DNA of 45,802 nucleotides, taken from Acidobacteriota bacterium (lineage in GTDB: Bacteria; Acidobacteriota; Thermoanaerobaculia; Multivoradales; JAHZIX01). Location: NCBI GenBank assembly GCA_034211275.1, contig JAXHTF010000033.1:1-45802 (forward strand), written 5' to 3'. Below the pieces are notes generated by a model. It was not told the origin of the DNA. It saw only the letters and a program-made list of their open reading frames with translations, and ran no database searches. The position numbers and the translations under genes were made by a program. Of this stretch, positions 1 through 10,476 are shown in pieces. How positions within the stretch are numbered: position 1 is the stretch's first letter; every line of letters begins with the position of its first letter.

Positions 1-3000
1 CACCGCCCAGGCGCCCTGCACCAGGGTGCTGAGGGTCAGTCCCCGCCGCTGCCCCAACGCCTCCAGCCGCGCCACCGTGGCCGGTCCGACGATCCTTTGA
101 GGCGGCTCGGGAGCGTCCTCCGCCGGCGTTTCTGCGCCGCCCCGGCGGCCGGTGCCGTCCAGGGGCAGCGGTGTGGGACCGGGCCAGCGGCGCAGGTAGC
201 GCCGCCAGAAGGTTTCGCTGGAATGGTGGTGAAGGCGGCGTTGCCAGGCGATGAGCTCTCCGTAGCGGTGAGCCGGCGGCAGGCGCAGCGAGGGCTCGGC
301 ATAGCGTTGGAGCACCTCCGCCAGCACCAAGCCGGTGGACCAGCCGTCCAACAGGAGGTGGTGGTGGGTCCACAGGAAGACGTGGCGGCGGGGCGTCTCT
401 CCCGCCTCGGCGACGGCGTAGAGGGCGAAGCGCAACAGCGGCGGCCGTTCCAGGTCCACGGGCTGGCGAGCGTCCTCCGCCAGCGCTCGTTCCAGTGCCG
501 CCCCGGCCTCCTCGGGGGACCACCGGGCCTGGGCCCACGGCAGCACCACCCGCCGGTGGATCGCCTGCAGGGGCTCGCCCTTGGGACGCGGTACCAGCGC
601 GGCGCGCAGGATCTCGTGTCGCGCCACCGTCTCGTCCCAGGCGCGCCGGAAACGCTCGGGGTCCAGCGGACCGTCCAGGGTGCAGCACAGCTGCTGCAAA
701 TAGGTGGTGCCGCCGGCGTCGTAGAGGCTGTGGAAGACCAGACCCTGCTGCATCGGGGAGAGGGGATAGAGGTCCTGCACCGGGCGGCGGCGTCCACCGT
801 CGGGACCGTCTTCCGGGAGCTTGACGGGGAGCTCGACGGGGAGCTTGACGGGGAGCGGCAGCGCCGCCAGCTCTTCCCGTTCCAGCCACTGGGGCTCGGT
901 GCCGCCGAGGATCGCTCGGGGGAAGTCGGTGGGGGTGTAGGCGGCGTGGTGGGGCTCCCGGCAATGCTCCAGCAGGCGTTCGATCTCTCGGCCCCAGCTC
1001 TGCACCAGCTCGGTGGCGGTGGCGCGAGGGTGACGGCCCTGGCTGAAGCTCCAATGCAGCTGCAGCCGGCCGCCCCGGACCACGGCGTTGAGGTCGAAGG
1101 GGAAGGGGCGGGGCTGGAGCGGGTGCACCGCGGGTCCGGGCGCGTCCTCCACCAGGGCGAAGGGCAGCTGGTCGTCGGCGGGGAGCTCGCCCCGGCCCAG
1201 GTAGTTGAAGCTGAAGTCAGCGCCGGGCCAGGGCTGCACCAGGCCGGCGGCGGTGAGGGCGCCATAGCCCAGACCGCCGTCGGGGATCCGGCGCAGGGTT
1301 TCCTTCACCCGCATCAGTGCCTCCGCCGCATCGTCCGCCGGCAGCTCCAGGGCGACCGGGTAAAGGGCGGTGAGGGCACCGACGGTGCGGCTCAGGTCCA
1401 GGCTTTCCGGAGCCCCGCTCATGCCTGCTTCCGAACCTGCTTCCGGGCCCGCTTCTGGGGCCTTGCGGCCGTGGCCTTCGAGCATCACCCGCACCGGCGC
1501 AGGAGTTCCGTGGAAGCGGCGGAAGGCGAGGACCGCAGCAGTGAGGATCACTTCCTCCGGACGGTTGCCGTAGGCCGCGTCGGCGCCGGTGAGGAGGAAG
1601 TCGGTGAGCTCCTTCGACAGCTGCGATTCCACCACCGCCGCTTCCCGGTGGATGTCGGGGGCGTCGCCTTCCGTCACCGCTGTCGGCAGCGGCGGCGGAG
1701 GATCTGCGGGGGGTGCCCAGCGCTCCACTTGCCGGTGGCCGGCGGGGGAATGAGCCCAACGCTGCAAGGCCTCGCTCCAGGCGCGGGTGGAAACCGCCGG
1801 TGGTAGAGCCTTTCGTGCCAGGCTGCGGGCCAGGTCCTGCAGCAGCACCCGCCAGGACACCCCGTCCACCACCAGGTGATGAGCCACCAGCAGCCAGCGG
1901 GGGCCGGCCTCCGGCGGCTGCTCGAGCCACAGCGCCGCCAGCAGCGGCGGCCGAGAGAGATCGAAGCTGCTGTGGAGCCCGGCGGCGGCCTTCTCGAAGG
2001 CGCGGCGGCGGTCCTCGGCCCCGGCCACCCTGCGGAGGTCCAGGCGCCGGAGATGGAACGGCGCCTCGGCGGGATCCATCAACCTCTGGCTCCAGGTGCC
2101 CTGCCTCGGCCGCCATCGGAAGCTGGCCCGAAGGGCACCGTGGTGAGCGATCACCGCCCTCAAAGCCCGCTCCGCCGCCGGCGCCGTCAGCTCCGCCGCC
2201 GGTCGTAGCAGGATCGCCTGATTCCAATGCTCTGGATGGGGCGGCTCGGTGCTGAAGAACCAATCTTGGAGCGGCAGCAGGGGAGCGGGGCCCCGATCCA
2301 GCCGCCGGCCTTCCTCCGCCGCCTCCACGGGGCGGGCGGCGGCAGCCAGGTCGGCGAGGGTGCGGTGCTGGAAGAGTTCTCGAGGGGAGATGCGCAGGCC
2401 CTTCTCCCGCGCCATATCGGCGATTTGCAGGCTGAGGATGGAGTCGCCGCCAAGGGCGAAGAAGTCGTCCTCCGGAGCCACCTCCTCGACCCCCAGCACC
2501 GCCGCCCAGATCTCCGCCAGCCCGGCCTCGGCGGGGCTGAGCTGGCGGCCGGGGGCTGCGTCCTGGGGCATCGGGCCTGCCGACGGGGTCTCCGTCGCGA
2601 GCTCTTCCGGCGCCGGCAGCTGGCCCAGGGCCACCTTGCCGCCGGGGGTGCGGGGAAGGCGGGGCATGGGGACGAAGAGCGACGGCACCCACGCAGCGGG
2701 AAGCCGGGTGCCCAGGAAGGCACGGAGATCCTTCTCCAGCCCCCCGTCTCCCAGCGCCCCGTCTCCCAGCTTCTCGCCCTCCGGAGTCTCGTTGGCGGCG
2801 GCGGGTTCCGGTCTGTTGGAGGCGGGCTCGAAGTAGGCCGCCAGGCGCGGGCCGGAGTGGCTTCCGACCCCCGCCACCATCCGCACCGCCGCTTCTCCCA
2901 CCGCCGGGTGCCCGGCGAGGGCCGCTTCGATCTCCCCGGGCTCGATGCGCAGGCCCCGGAGCTTGAGCTGGCGGTCCAGGCGACCGAGGATCTCCACCGC

Positions 3001-6000
3001 TCCGTCGGGGCGCTGTCGGGCCCGGTCGCCGGTGTGGTAAAGCCTCGATCCCGGTAGGCCGGCGAGGGCGGAGAAGGGATCGGGGCGGAAGCTCTCGGCG
3101 GTGCGCCGGGGCTGGTGGAGATAGCCGCGGGCGAGGCCCGGTCCTGCGAGACAGAGCTCCCCCGGCCAACCCGGTGGCACCACCTCGCCGCGGCGGTCGA
3201 GGAGGTAGGCCCGCATCCGAGACAGGGGCCGGCCCACCGCCACCGAGCTGAAGTCGGGGGGCAAGCTCTCCGGGGGCACTGGCTCGGGCACCGACGGACG
3301 GTGGGTGAGGGCGGTGACCGTGGCCTCGGTGGGGCCGTAGGCGTTGATCATCGGCACCGGGTCCGAAGCTCCGGGCCTCCTCAGCTCGCGCCAGCGTTGG
3401 AGAGCCCGGGCGGAGACGGCTTCGTTGCCGGCCACCACCCGGCGGAGTGCTCCGGGCAGGGAGGCCCCCGCCAGGGACTCGATCCATCGGCGCCAGAAGG
3501 AGGCGGGGAGGTTGATGACGGTGACCGCGGCGCGGTCCAGGAAGGCGCCGAGCTCGACGAAGGATTCCCGGGCCGCCGGCGGGGGCAGGACCACCGTGGC
3601 TCCTACGGACCAGCTGGTGAACAGCTCTTCGCCGGCGACGTCGAAGGCGAGGGCGGAGAATTGCAGCACCCGGTCCCGGTGCCGGAGGCCGAAGGCGCGG
3701 GCCGCGGCACCGACGAGATGGCCGAAGGCCCTGCGGGAGATCACCACCCCTTTGGGGCGGCCGGTGGAACCGGAGGTGAAGAGCAGGTAGGCGGCGGCTT
3801 CGGGGTGGGGCGCTACGGGATCGGCGACCTCCGCCGGCAGATCTTCGGCGGAGGCCCTGAGCAGCTCCTTGCGCTGCGGCGGCGCCTCCGCATCCAGCGG
3901 CAGATAGGGAATGCCGGCGAGCACCGCCGCCAGCATCTCCAGCACCGCCTCGGAGCGGCTACCGAGCTGGTCCTCGTCGATGACCCAAGCTTGCCGTAGC
4001 GAGCCGTTTCGAGACCGTCTCTCGGCGGCCCGGGCTTGGGCTCGCTGCCACAGCTCGGCGAAGCTCCAGGCGATGCCCGCCGACGGATCCTCCAAGGCCG
4101 TCGCCTCGGGCCAGCGGCGGACGGCGGCGAGCACCAGCTCCGCGGGGTCGGACGGGCTGTCACCGGCGGCCCCGGCGGTCTCCAGCAGCAGCTGATGCCG
4201 CTGGGCTGGGCTCAGAGGGCTGAGCTGTGCCAGCCGCTGGGCTCCCGACGGCAGCTCTAGCAGCAGCCGTGTCGTGGTTTCGAGGGCCCGGAGAGCGATG
4301 GTGCGGTCCACTCTGCCGGCCTCGTATTGCACCCGCAGCTCCAGCGGTGGCCCCGGCAGGACGGTGAGCACCAGTGGATATTCGGTGCGGTTTTCCATCA
4401 CCGCGTCGCTCACTCCCAGCTCTCCCGAGGCCTGTTCCACGGAGGCGTCCAGGGGGTAACTCTCGAAGAGCACGAGGGTGTTGAAGAGCTCCGGCGGGTC
4501 GTTGGAACCGTCCTCCCCCTCGGCTCGAGTCCAGCGGCGGATGGCCGGTAGGGAGACCCATTCGTGGGAGCCGCGACGGGTGTTCTGTTCCTGCAGGCCT
4601 GCGAGCCAGGCCTCCGGCGAGGCGTCGGAGAGCACCTCCACCGCCGTCGGCACGGTGTTGATGAAGAGGCCCAGAGTGACCTCGCCGCCCCCGGCTCGGG
4701 GTCCCGCTTCCTGGCCGGCGAGTTCCGGTGGCCGGCCCGACACCACGGAACCGAAGGTGACCTTGCGCCGGCCGCTCCAATGAGCTAGGAGCAAGGCCCA
4801 AGCGCCGTCCACCAGGGTGCTGAGGGTGAGGCGTTGTCGGCGGGCCCAGCTCTGAAGTCTTTCGGCCTCCGCGGGGCTCAGCCGGCGGTGGACCTCGGCG
4901 GAGCCGGCGGCGGCGCTGCGGCGGGGGGGCGGCAGCGGGACGGCTCCGGCGGCCCCGGTCAGCGCTGAGCGCCAGAAATCCCGGGCACCGGCCCGGTCGC
5001 GGGTGCGTAGCCAGCGGATGTGGTCGAGGAAGGGACGGGCTCTGGGCAGCTCGGAGGATTCGCCGAGGCGATAGACGGCGAAGACCTCCGCCAGCAGCTG
5101 CCCAGCGGACCAGCCGTCGAGCAGCAGATGGTGGTGGGTCCACAGGAAGCGCCAGCGCCGCGCACCGATGCGCGCCAGCACGAGGGAGAGGAGGGGGGGA
5201 CGCAGCAGATCCATGTCCCGGGCCTCGGAGCGCAGCAGAGCCTCCAAACGCCGCGCCTCGCCGTCCTCGTCGAGACCGTCGCTGCGCCAATCCTCCTGCC
5301 GCCAGGGCACCGTCACCGCCTTCGCCGGCAGCACCGCCTGCAGCGGCTCAGCGGAGCTGGTGTCGCCGGGACGGAGGAAGGCGGTGCGGAGCACGCTGTG
5401 GCGGCGCACCGCCCGGGCCCAGGCGCCGCGCAGGGCCTCGGGGTCGATGTCACCCTCCAGCACGCAGTGGAATTGCTCCACATAGGGCGGAGCCCCGGCC
5501 TCCGCGGCGCTCTGGCCCTCTCCTGGCGTATCTCTACGGGTCTCGGCATCCCGGTGGGTCGCCCAATGAAAGAGGATGCCCTGTTGCAACGGGGTCAGCT
5601 CGTAGATTTCCTCCGGCGGTGCCGGCAGCTGGCGCAGGGCTGCCGTCAGAGCTTCTCGGGTCAGCCCCGGGCACGAAAAGTCCGGGGCCGCCCACAGGCG
5701 CGTGGGCTCCTCCCTCAGGCATCGCTCCAGCTCCTCCGCCACCGTCTCGAAGCTGGCCGCCAGGGCCTCCATCTCGGTCTCCGGGATCTCCCTTGGGGCA
5801 TAGGCCCAGACCACCTGCAGCGGAGCCTCCGACGGATCCCCGGAGGCCTCCCCCGGAGCGCCGCGGTAGACATTGATCTCCAGCCGATGGCGACGCTGCT
5901 GGTGGGGCGAGCGGGGGGCGCCGCCGGGAGCCTCTGGAAGCCAGCGGAAGGCTCCGTCGCCCGCGGGTCGGGCCGGCAGGCTGCCGAGGAAGTTGAAGCT

Positions 6001-9000
6001 GACCTCGGCGGTCTCGCGGGTTCCCAACAGGGGGTGGGCCGCAGCGAGGCCGGTCTTGACGGCGTGGACCCAGGACTCCACCGTGCCGTCGTGGGCCCCC
6101 ACCGCCGGCACCGTCACCACCACCGCGGCGAGGGAGGTGAGCCAGCCGACGGTGCCGGAGGCGTCCAGTACCGCGGACTCGCTCTGGGAGAGAGGAGAGA
6201 GGAGGTCGCGGCCGTGGCCTTCGAGATGCAGCCGCAGGCGGGCGCCGGGCTCGAGGCCGCCCCAGGCCGCCAGCGCCGCCGCCAGCGCCGCCAGCAGCAG
6301 CGTCTCCGCATCGGTCCGGCTCTGGCGGGTGGCGCCCCCGTCGAGGCCGGTGCTGAGCTCTCGGGAGAGGCGCTGCCGGAGCAGTCGGGCTTCGCCGTAG
6401 GTGCTCGCTTCATCGTCGGCGAAGAGCCGCTGGCAGGGCTCTTCCGGAGAAGTCTCCTCGGCGAGGAGCTCGGCTTCCCGCCGGGCCACGGCCCGAGCCC
6501 AGCGGTGCCAGGGAGTGGCGACGGGGGGCAGAGGGCGGCGATGGTAGAGGGCCTCGAGGTCGTCCAGGAGGAGCATCCAGGAGTAGGCGTCTACCACTAG
6601 GTGATGGGCGGTCAAGAGCAGGCGCGGTCCCTCCTCCATGCGCATCAGCAGCCCCCGCATCATCGGACCGCGGGAGAGGTCGAAGCACTTCTGGAGCGCG
6701 TCCGCCAGCCGCCGCTGCTGCGCCGCCGCGTCCTCCGGCGGCAGGCGGCTCAGGTCCCGCACGACGAGCAAGGAGGCGAGGGGTAGCTCCGCGGTGGGGC
6801 GATGGCGCTGGCGCCACACCGCGCCGCCCTGGCCTGCTTCTGTCTCTTCCTCGACCTCGAAGGTTGCCCGCAGCGCCTCATGACGCTGCAAGAGCTCCCC
6901 CAGGGCCAGCTCCAGGCGCCGCAGATCCAGATCCACCGGCGGTTCCAGGGTGACGCCGAGGGTGAAGTGATGGGGGTCGGCGGGATTGCCCTCCAAGAAC
7001 CAGCGCTGCACCGGGGTGAGGGGAATCTCCTCGCCGGCTTCCGGCGGCTCGGCGAGGTCGTCACTGGGATCTTCTCCGGGACCTTCGCCGGCGCTCTCCC
7101 CCCGTTCCAGCCGACGGCTCAGCCGGGCGACGGTGGGGTGCTCGAAGAGATCCGCCGGCGAGACCGGAAACCCCTCCCGCCGCAGCCGCCCCGCCAGCTG
7201 CAGGCTGAGGATGGAGTCGCCGCCGAGGTCGATGAAGTGATCGTCCCGCCCCACCGAGGCCACTCCCAGGACCTGGCCCCAGATCTCCGCCAGCCGTTCT
7301 TCGGTCTCACCGGACGGTCCCGCATCGGCGGCGGCCCCGGCGTCCGCGCTGCGGGAGATGGCCGGTGCGGCGCCGGGATCGGGGAGAGCTTGGCGATCGA
7401 TTTTGTCGTTGGCGGTGCGGGGCAGGGCATTCAGGAAGAGGTAGCGTCCGGGGAGCAGCGCCGGCGGCAGACGTCGGGAGAGGAAGGCGTTGAGCTCCCG
7501 GGGCTGTGGCTCTTCGGCACCGGGGACGAGCTCGCCGTAGGCCACCAGCTGCAGCTCGCCCCCCAGGGGTCGGGACACCACCGCCACCTGGGCGATGGCG
7601 GGATGGGTGCCGAGGGCGGCGGCGATCTCCCCGGGCTCCACCCGATGGCCGCGAATCTTGACCTGGTCGTCCAAGCGCCCGTGAATCTCCAGCCGGCCGT
7701 CGGCGGTCCAGCGGGCGAGATCGCCGGTGCGGTAGAGGCGAGCCCCGAGGGTTCCCGGGGGCGGCGTGGGGTCGGGCTGGAAGGCGGCGGCGGTGAGGGC
7801 GGGACGGCGGTGGTAGCCGTGGGCCAGCCCCGGGCCGCCGACCCACAGCTCGCCGACGGAGCCGACGGGCAGCGGCGGTGCGCTGCTGCCCGCGCCGGGG
7901 GGCAAGATGTGCAGTCGGGCGGCGGCGGCGGGGCGACCTGCATCGGGTCTGGCTTCATCGAGTCTGGCATCATCGGAATCACGCTCCGAGCGCCGGACCG
8001 AAGCCTTCGCCGGCTCGCCGAGGGAGCAGGTGGAGGTGATCTCCGCCGGTCCATAGCAGTTGAACAGCCGCCTCCCCGGTGCCCACCGCCGCACCATGCC
8101 GGCGGGCAGGGCTTCGCCGCCGACGAAGAGGGTGCGGGGAAAGGCCTCATCGGATTCCTCGTCCTTGGCCCCTGGGTCGATCCCGACGGCGACCTCCTCG
8201 GCGGCGAGGAGGGAGGGAAGGGTGGAAACGTGGTGCAGACGGCGGTGGGCGGCGACCTCGCCGACTCCGCCGGCGCGCTGGATCTCCTCCGGCGTCACCA
8301 GGCAGAGGGTGGCGCCGGCGCCGAGGGCGAGGGTGACCTCCCACACCGAGGCGTCGAAGCTGGGAGAGGTGAGCTGGGACGCGCGCTCCCCGGGGCGGAC
8401 GGGTAGCCGCAGCAGGGCTTCTACCAACAGGCTCCAGCCACGCCGTCCGAGGCGCACTCCCTTGGGGCGGCCGGTGGAGCCGGAGGTGTAGATGAGGTAG
8501 GCCGGCGCCGCGCCGGGGGGAGTCTCCAGGGATGGCCCCTCGCCACCTTCTTCCTCCACGGTGCTCCAACTCCACCGCGGAATGGTGTTCTCGGTGTTCT
8601 CGTCGGCCTCCTCGGTCCCGTCGGGGACCAACAGGGCCCGGGCTCCCGAATCTTCAAGCATCCAGCGCCGCCGGCTCGCCGGGTAGGCCGGATCCAGGGG
8701 CAGATAGGCGGCGCCGGTGGTGGTCACCGCCAGGGCGGCGAGAACCCATCGCGGGCTGCGGGGACAGAGCACCGCCACCGTATCGCCGAGGCCGATGCCG
8801 CGGCGGCGAAGGCCTCGGGCCAGGCGGTGCAGGCGGCGATGGAGCTCACCGTAGGAGATGGAGGAGCTCTCGGCATCCAGCGGCGAAGGCTCCAGCGCCG
8901 GTTGCTCGGGCCTTACCGCGGCGTGATGGGCGAGGCGCTCGAGAAGGTCTACCCCGCCCTCCGGGCTGCCCGGGGCGGCGCTCCACTCCCAGCGCAGCTG

Positions 9001-10476
9001 ATGGCGCTCCGGGGCCGAAAGATGAGGCAGGGTGGCGACGGCCCGGTCGAGGGCCCGGTCGAGAGCCCCGTCCGTGACCGCCGTCAGCAGCTCCTCCAGG
9101 GCGCGGAGGAAACGCCGAGCCTGGAGCTCCGGCAGCCGCGACGGGTGATAGACCAGGCGCAGCAGCCAACGGTCCCCGGGGGCGACCCCGAGGCCGACGG
9201 GAAAGGGCAGGCGCTCGACGGTGTTCAGATCCAGCACCTTCAGGCCTCCCGCGGCATCGGGGTCGGCGGCGGTGAAGTCGGCGGAGCCGCGGGGATAGTT
9301 CTCGAACGCCAGGATGGCTTCGAAGAGCATTTCGTGCTGGCTTCTTCCGGACCAGCGGCGGATCTTGGCCAGCGGCGTGTGCTCGAAGCGCCGCCGATCT
9401 ACCGAGCCCTGTTGGATCCGCTGGAGGAAGCAGCGAAGGCTCTCCGCCGGATCCACCTCGATCCGCACCGGCAGGGTGTTGACGAAGAGTCCGAGCATCC
9501 CCTCGATGCCCCGCAACTGCGCCGGCCGGCCCGAGACCACGGTGCCGAAACGAGCCCAGGGACGGCCACCGTCGGAGCGGCCGCTCCAACGCCCCAGCAG
9601 CAGGCCGAAACAAGCCTCCACCAGCACCGCCGGGGTGATGCCGGCGGCCCGGGCGGTAGCCTCCAGGGCAGAGCAGCGACCCTCTGTCAGCCGGCGTTCC
9701 AGGGCTCTTTGATCGACCTCCTGGGAAGGTGCTCCCGACCTTGGGACCAGGCGCTTCTGGAGGAATCCCAGGGAGGCGTCGCCGGCCAGCTGCGGTCGCC
9801 AGAAGGCTCCGGCCTCATCGGCCGGGGGCAGCCCCCGACGCTGCAGCCAAGTCAGGAAGTCACCGTAGGCTCTTCGCGCCGGCAGTCGCAGCCCGGCCGC
9901 GCCGGTGGCGCCCGTCTCCGCGGCGCCCGTCTCCGCGGCGCCCGTCTCTGCAGAGTAGAGCGCCAGCACCTCCTCGAGCACCAGGTACAGCGACCAGCCG
10001 TCCAGGAGCAGGTGATGGAAGCTCCACAGAAAACGCCAGCGGGCTCCCTCCGCCGCGTCCGCCAGGCGGATCAGGGTGAAGCGCTGGAGCGGTGGCCGGG
10101 TGAGGTCGAAGGGATGGCCACGGTCCGCCTGGAGCAGCTGGCGGAAACTCTCCGCCGCCTCGCCTTCCGTCAGCCGTCGCCAGTCGAGTTCGTGCCACGG
10201 CATGGAGGCGCTGCGGTGAATGGCCTGCACCGGCTGCTCCACCTCCTCCCAGAAGAAGGTAGCCCGCAGCGCCGGATGGCGGGCGAGGACCCGATTCCAG
10301 GCGCGGCGCAGCGCTGACCGGTCGAGATCACCGCGGCGCGCCCTCGCGGGAACAAGGATCGTGCCGAAGGTCTGCTCGTGGTAGAGCCCGGGCCGCTCCG
10401 ACGCCAGGCTCTCGAAGAGCATGCCCTCCTGCATCGGCGACAGCGGCCACAGGGTCTCCAGGGCGGAGGGCTTCAC
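1..10476 (-). CDS. Nonribosomal peptide synthetase, C-A-T-E-C-A-T-E-C..., 3' end outside window
   Basis: Open frame of 3492 codons with no stop, running off the left edge. Approximate layout by residue: C1 (8-440, HHLLLDG at 154), A1 (505-1030, SGSTGRPKG near 664, RTANDKIDRQAL as A10), T1 (LGGDSILSL, Ser1088), E1 (HHLVVDAYSW at 1291; FNFLG), C2 (HHLLLDG at 1782), A2 (SGSTGRPKG near 2234), T2 (Ser2679), E2 (HHLVVDGVSW at 2866; FNYLGRG), C3 (HHLLLDG at 3372, cut by the window end). Two residues are therefore activated and epimerised to D here, and C1, C2 and C3 each follow an E domain, as expected of DCL-type condensation domains. By-eye specificity codes are DAWTFGCST (A1, with CYGPAE instead of GPTE) and DVENVAAVT (A2); I cannot assign either. 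The start is GTG, overlapping the preceding stop as GTGA; the Shine-Dalgarno is weak, so coupling to the upstream gene is likely. No thioesterase is seen. Confidence 0.95.
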   Translation of the reverse strand, partial: MKPSALETLWPLSPMQEGMLFESLASERPGLYHEQTFGTILVPARARRGDLDRSALRRAWNRVLARHPALRATFFWEEVEQPVQAIHRSASMPWHELDWRRLTEGEAAESFRQLLQADRGHPFDLTRPPLQRFTLIRLADAAEGARWRFLWSFHHLLLDGWSLYLVLEEVLALYSAETGAAETGAAETGATGAAGLRLPARRAYGDFLTWLQRRGLPPADEAGAFWRPQLAGDASLGFLQKRLVPRSGAPSQEVDQRALERRLTEGRCSALEATARAAGITPAVLVEACFGLLLGRWSGRSDGGRPWARFGTVVSGRPAQLRGIEGMLGLFVNTLPVRIEVDPAESLRCFLQRIQQGSVDRRRFEHTPLAKIRRWSGRSQHEMLFEAILAFENYPRGSADFTAADPDAAGGLKVLDLNTVERLPFPVGLGVAPGDRWLLRLVYHPSRLPELQARRFLRALEELLTAVTDGALDRALDRAVATLPHLSAPERHQLRWEWSAAPGSPEGGVDLLERLAHHAAVRPEQPALEPSPLDAESSSISYGELHRRLHRLARGLRRRGIGLGDTVAVLCPRSPRWVLAALAVTTTGAAYLPLDPAYPASRRRWMLEDSGARALLVPDGTEEADENTENTIPRWSWSTVEEEGGEGPSLETPPGAAPAYLIYTSGSTGRPKGVRLGRRGWSLLVEALLRLPVRPGERASQLTSPSFDASVWEVTLALGAGATLCLVTPEEIQRAGGVGEVAAHRRLHHVSTLPSLLAAEEVAVGIDPGAKDEESDEAFPRTLFVGGEALPAGMVRRWAPGRRLFNCYGPAEITSTCSLGEPAKASVRRSERDSDDARLDEARPDAGRPAAAARLHILPPGAGSSAPPLPVGSVGELWVGGPGLAHGYHRRPALTAAAFQPDPTPPPGTLGARLYRTGDLARWTADGRLEIHGRLDDQVKIRGHRVEPGEIAAALGTHPAIAQVAVVSRPLGGELQLVAYGELVPGAEEPQPRELNAFLSRRLPPALLPGRYLFLNALPRTANDKIDRQALPDPGAAPAISRSADAGAAADAGPSGETEERLAEIWGQVLGVASVGRDDHFIDLGGDSILSLQLAGRLRREGFPVSPADLFEHPTVARLSRRLERGESAGEGPGEDPSDDLAEPPEAGEEIPLTPVQRWFLEGNPADPHHFTLGVTLEPPVDLDLRRLELALGELLQRHEALRATFEVEEETEAGQGGAVWRQRHRPTAELPLASLLVVRDLSRLPPEDAAAQQRRLADALQKCFDLSRGPMMRGLLMRMEEGPRLLLTAHHLVVDAYSWMLLLDDLEALYHRRPLPPVATPWHRWARAVARREAELLAEETSPEEPCQRLFADDEASTYGEARLLRQRLSRELSTGLDGGATRQSRTDAETLLLAALAAALAAWGGLEPGARLRLHLEGHGRDLLSPLSQSESAVLDASGTVGWLTSLAAVVVTVPAVGAHDGTVESWVHAVKTGLAAAHPLLGTRETAEVSFNFLGSLPARPAGDGAFRWLPEAPGGAPRSPHQQRRHRLEINVYRGAPGEASGDPSEAPLQVVWAYAPREIPETEMEALAASFETVAEELERCLREEPTRLWAAPDFSCPGLTREALTAALRQLPAPPEEIYELTPLQQGILFHWATHRDAETRRDTPGEGQSAAEAGAPPYVEQFHCVLEGDIDPEALRGAWARAVRRHSVLRTAFLRPGDTSSAEPLQAVLPAKAVTVPWRQEDWRSDGLDEDGEARRLEALLRSEARDMDLLRPPLLSLVLARIGARRWRFLWTHHHLLLDGWSAGQLLAEVFAVYRLGESSELPRARPFLDHIRWLRTRDRAGARDFWRSALTGAAGAVPLPPPRRSAAAGSAEVHRRLSPAEAERLQSWARRQRLTLSTLVDGAWALLLAHWSGRRKVTFGSVVSGRPPELAGQEAGPRAGGGEVTLGLFINTVPTAVEVLSDASPEAWLAGLQEQNTRRGSHEWVSLPAIRRWTRAEGEDGSNDPPELFNTLVLFESYPLDASVEQASGELGVSDAVMENRTEYPLVLTVLPGPPLELRVQYEAGRVDRTIALRALETTTRLLLELPSGAQRLAQLSPLSPAQRHQLLLETAGAAGDSPSDPAELVLAAVRRWPEATALEDPSAGIAWSFAELWQRAQARAAERRSRNGSLRQAWVIDEDQLGSRSEAVLEMLAAVLAGIPYLPLDAEAPPQRKELLRASAEDLPAEVADPVAPHPEAAAYLLFTSGSTGRPKGVVISRRAFGHLVGAAARAFGLRHRDRVLQFSALAFDVAGEELFTSWSVGATVVLPPPAARESFVELGAFLDRAAVTVINLPASFWRRWIESLAGASLPGALRRVVAGNEAVSARALQRWRELRRPGASDPVPMINAYGPTEATVTALTHRPSVPEPVPPESLPPDFSSVAVGRPLSRMRAYLLDRRGEVVPPGWPGELCLAGPGLARGYLHQPRRTAESFRPDPFSALAGLPGSRLYHTGDRARQRPDGAVEILGRLDRQLKLRGLRIEPGEIEAALAGHPAVGEAAVRMVAGVGSHSGPRLAAYFEPASNRPEPAAANETPEGEKLGDGALGDGGLEKDLRAFLGTRLPAAWVPSLFVPMPRLPRTPGGKVALGQLPAPEELATETPSAGPMPQDAAPGRQLSPAEAGLAEIWAAVLGVEEVAPEDDFFALGGDSILSLQIADMAREKGLRISPRELFQHRTLADLAAAARPVEAAEEGRRLDRGPAPLLPLQDWFFSTEPPHPEHWNQAILLRPAAELTAPAAERALRAVIAHHGALRASFRWRPRQGTWSQRLMDPAEAPFHLRRLDLRRVAGAEDRRRAFEKAAAGLHSSFDLSRPPLLAALWLEQPPEAGPRWLLVAHHLVVDGVSWRVLLQDLARSLARKALPPAVSTRAWSEALQRWAHSPAGHRQVERWAPPADPPPPLPTAVTEGDAPDIHREAAVVESQLSKELTDFLLTGADAAYGNRPEEVILTAAVLAFRRFHGTPAPVRVMLEGHGRKAPEAGPEAGSEAGMSGAPESLDLSRTVGALTALYPVALELPADDAAEALMRVKETLRRIPDGGLGYGALTAAGLVQPWPGADFSFNYLGRGELPADDQLPFALVEDAPGPAVHPLQPRPFPFDLNAVVRGGRLQLHWSFSQGRHPRATATELVQSWGREIERLLEHCREPHHAAYTPTDFPRAILGGTEPQWLEREELAALPLPVKLPVELPVKLPEDGPDGGRRRPVQDLYPLSPMQQGLVFHSLYDAGGTTYLQQLCCTLDGPLDPERFRRAWDETVARHEILRAALVPRPKGEPLQAIHRRVVLPWAQARWSPEEAGAALERALAEDARQPVDLERPPLLRFALYAVAEAGETPRRHVFLWTHHHLLLDGWSTGLVLAEVLQRYAEPSLRLPPAHRYGELIAWQRRLHHHSSETFWRRYLRRWPGPTPLPLDGTGRRGGAETPAEDAPEPPQRIVGPATVARLEALGQRRGLTLSTLVQGAWAV
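815..856. repeat. 12-bp tandem repeat in E2-C3 linker
   Basis: About 3.5 copies of a 12-bp unit (GGGAGCTTGACG, one copy with a T-to-C change). It is in frame with the synthetase and encodes alternating LPVK/LPVE in the linker between the second epimerisation domain and the third condensation domain. Confidence 0.85.
1424..1459. repeat. 12-bp tandem repeat inside E2
   Basis: Three degenerate copies of a 12-bp unit (CCTGCTTCCGAA and variants). In frame it encodes PEAG/PEAG/SEAG in a loop just after the EGHGRK motif of the second epimerisation domain, so it looks like a loop insertion. Confidence 0.8.
9908..9952. repeat. 15-bp tandem repeat inside C1
   Basis: Three copies of a 15-bp unit (GCGCCCGTCTCCGCG; the last copy has two changes). 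It encodes ETGAA repeats in a variable loop of the first condensation domain, about 20 residues after the HHLLLDG motif. Confidence 0.85.

Noticed and set aside
1217-5290. Minus-strand frames of 376-756 codons in other phases (1217-3487, 4160-5290)
   Set aside because: The phase ending on multiples of three translates as continuous C/A/T/E domains across the same bases; these are shadows.
97-10317. Long plus-strand open frames opposite the last synthetase (for example 97-1806, 5020-6600, 6802-8406, 8827-10317)
   Set aside because: They mirror the true minus-strand codons in GC-rich DNA, have Arg/Pro/Gly/Gln-rich nonsense composition and no ribosome binding sites or domains.
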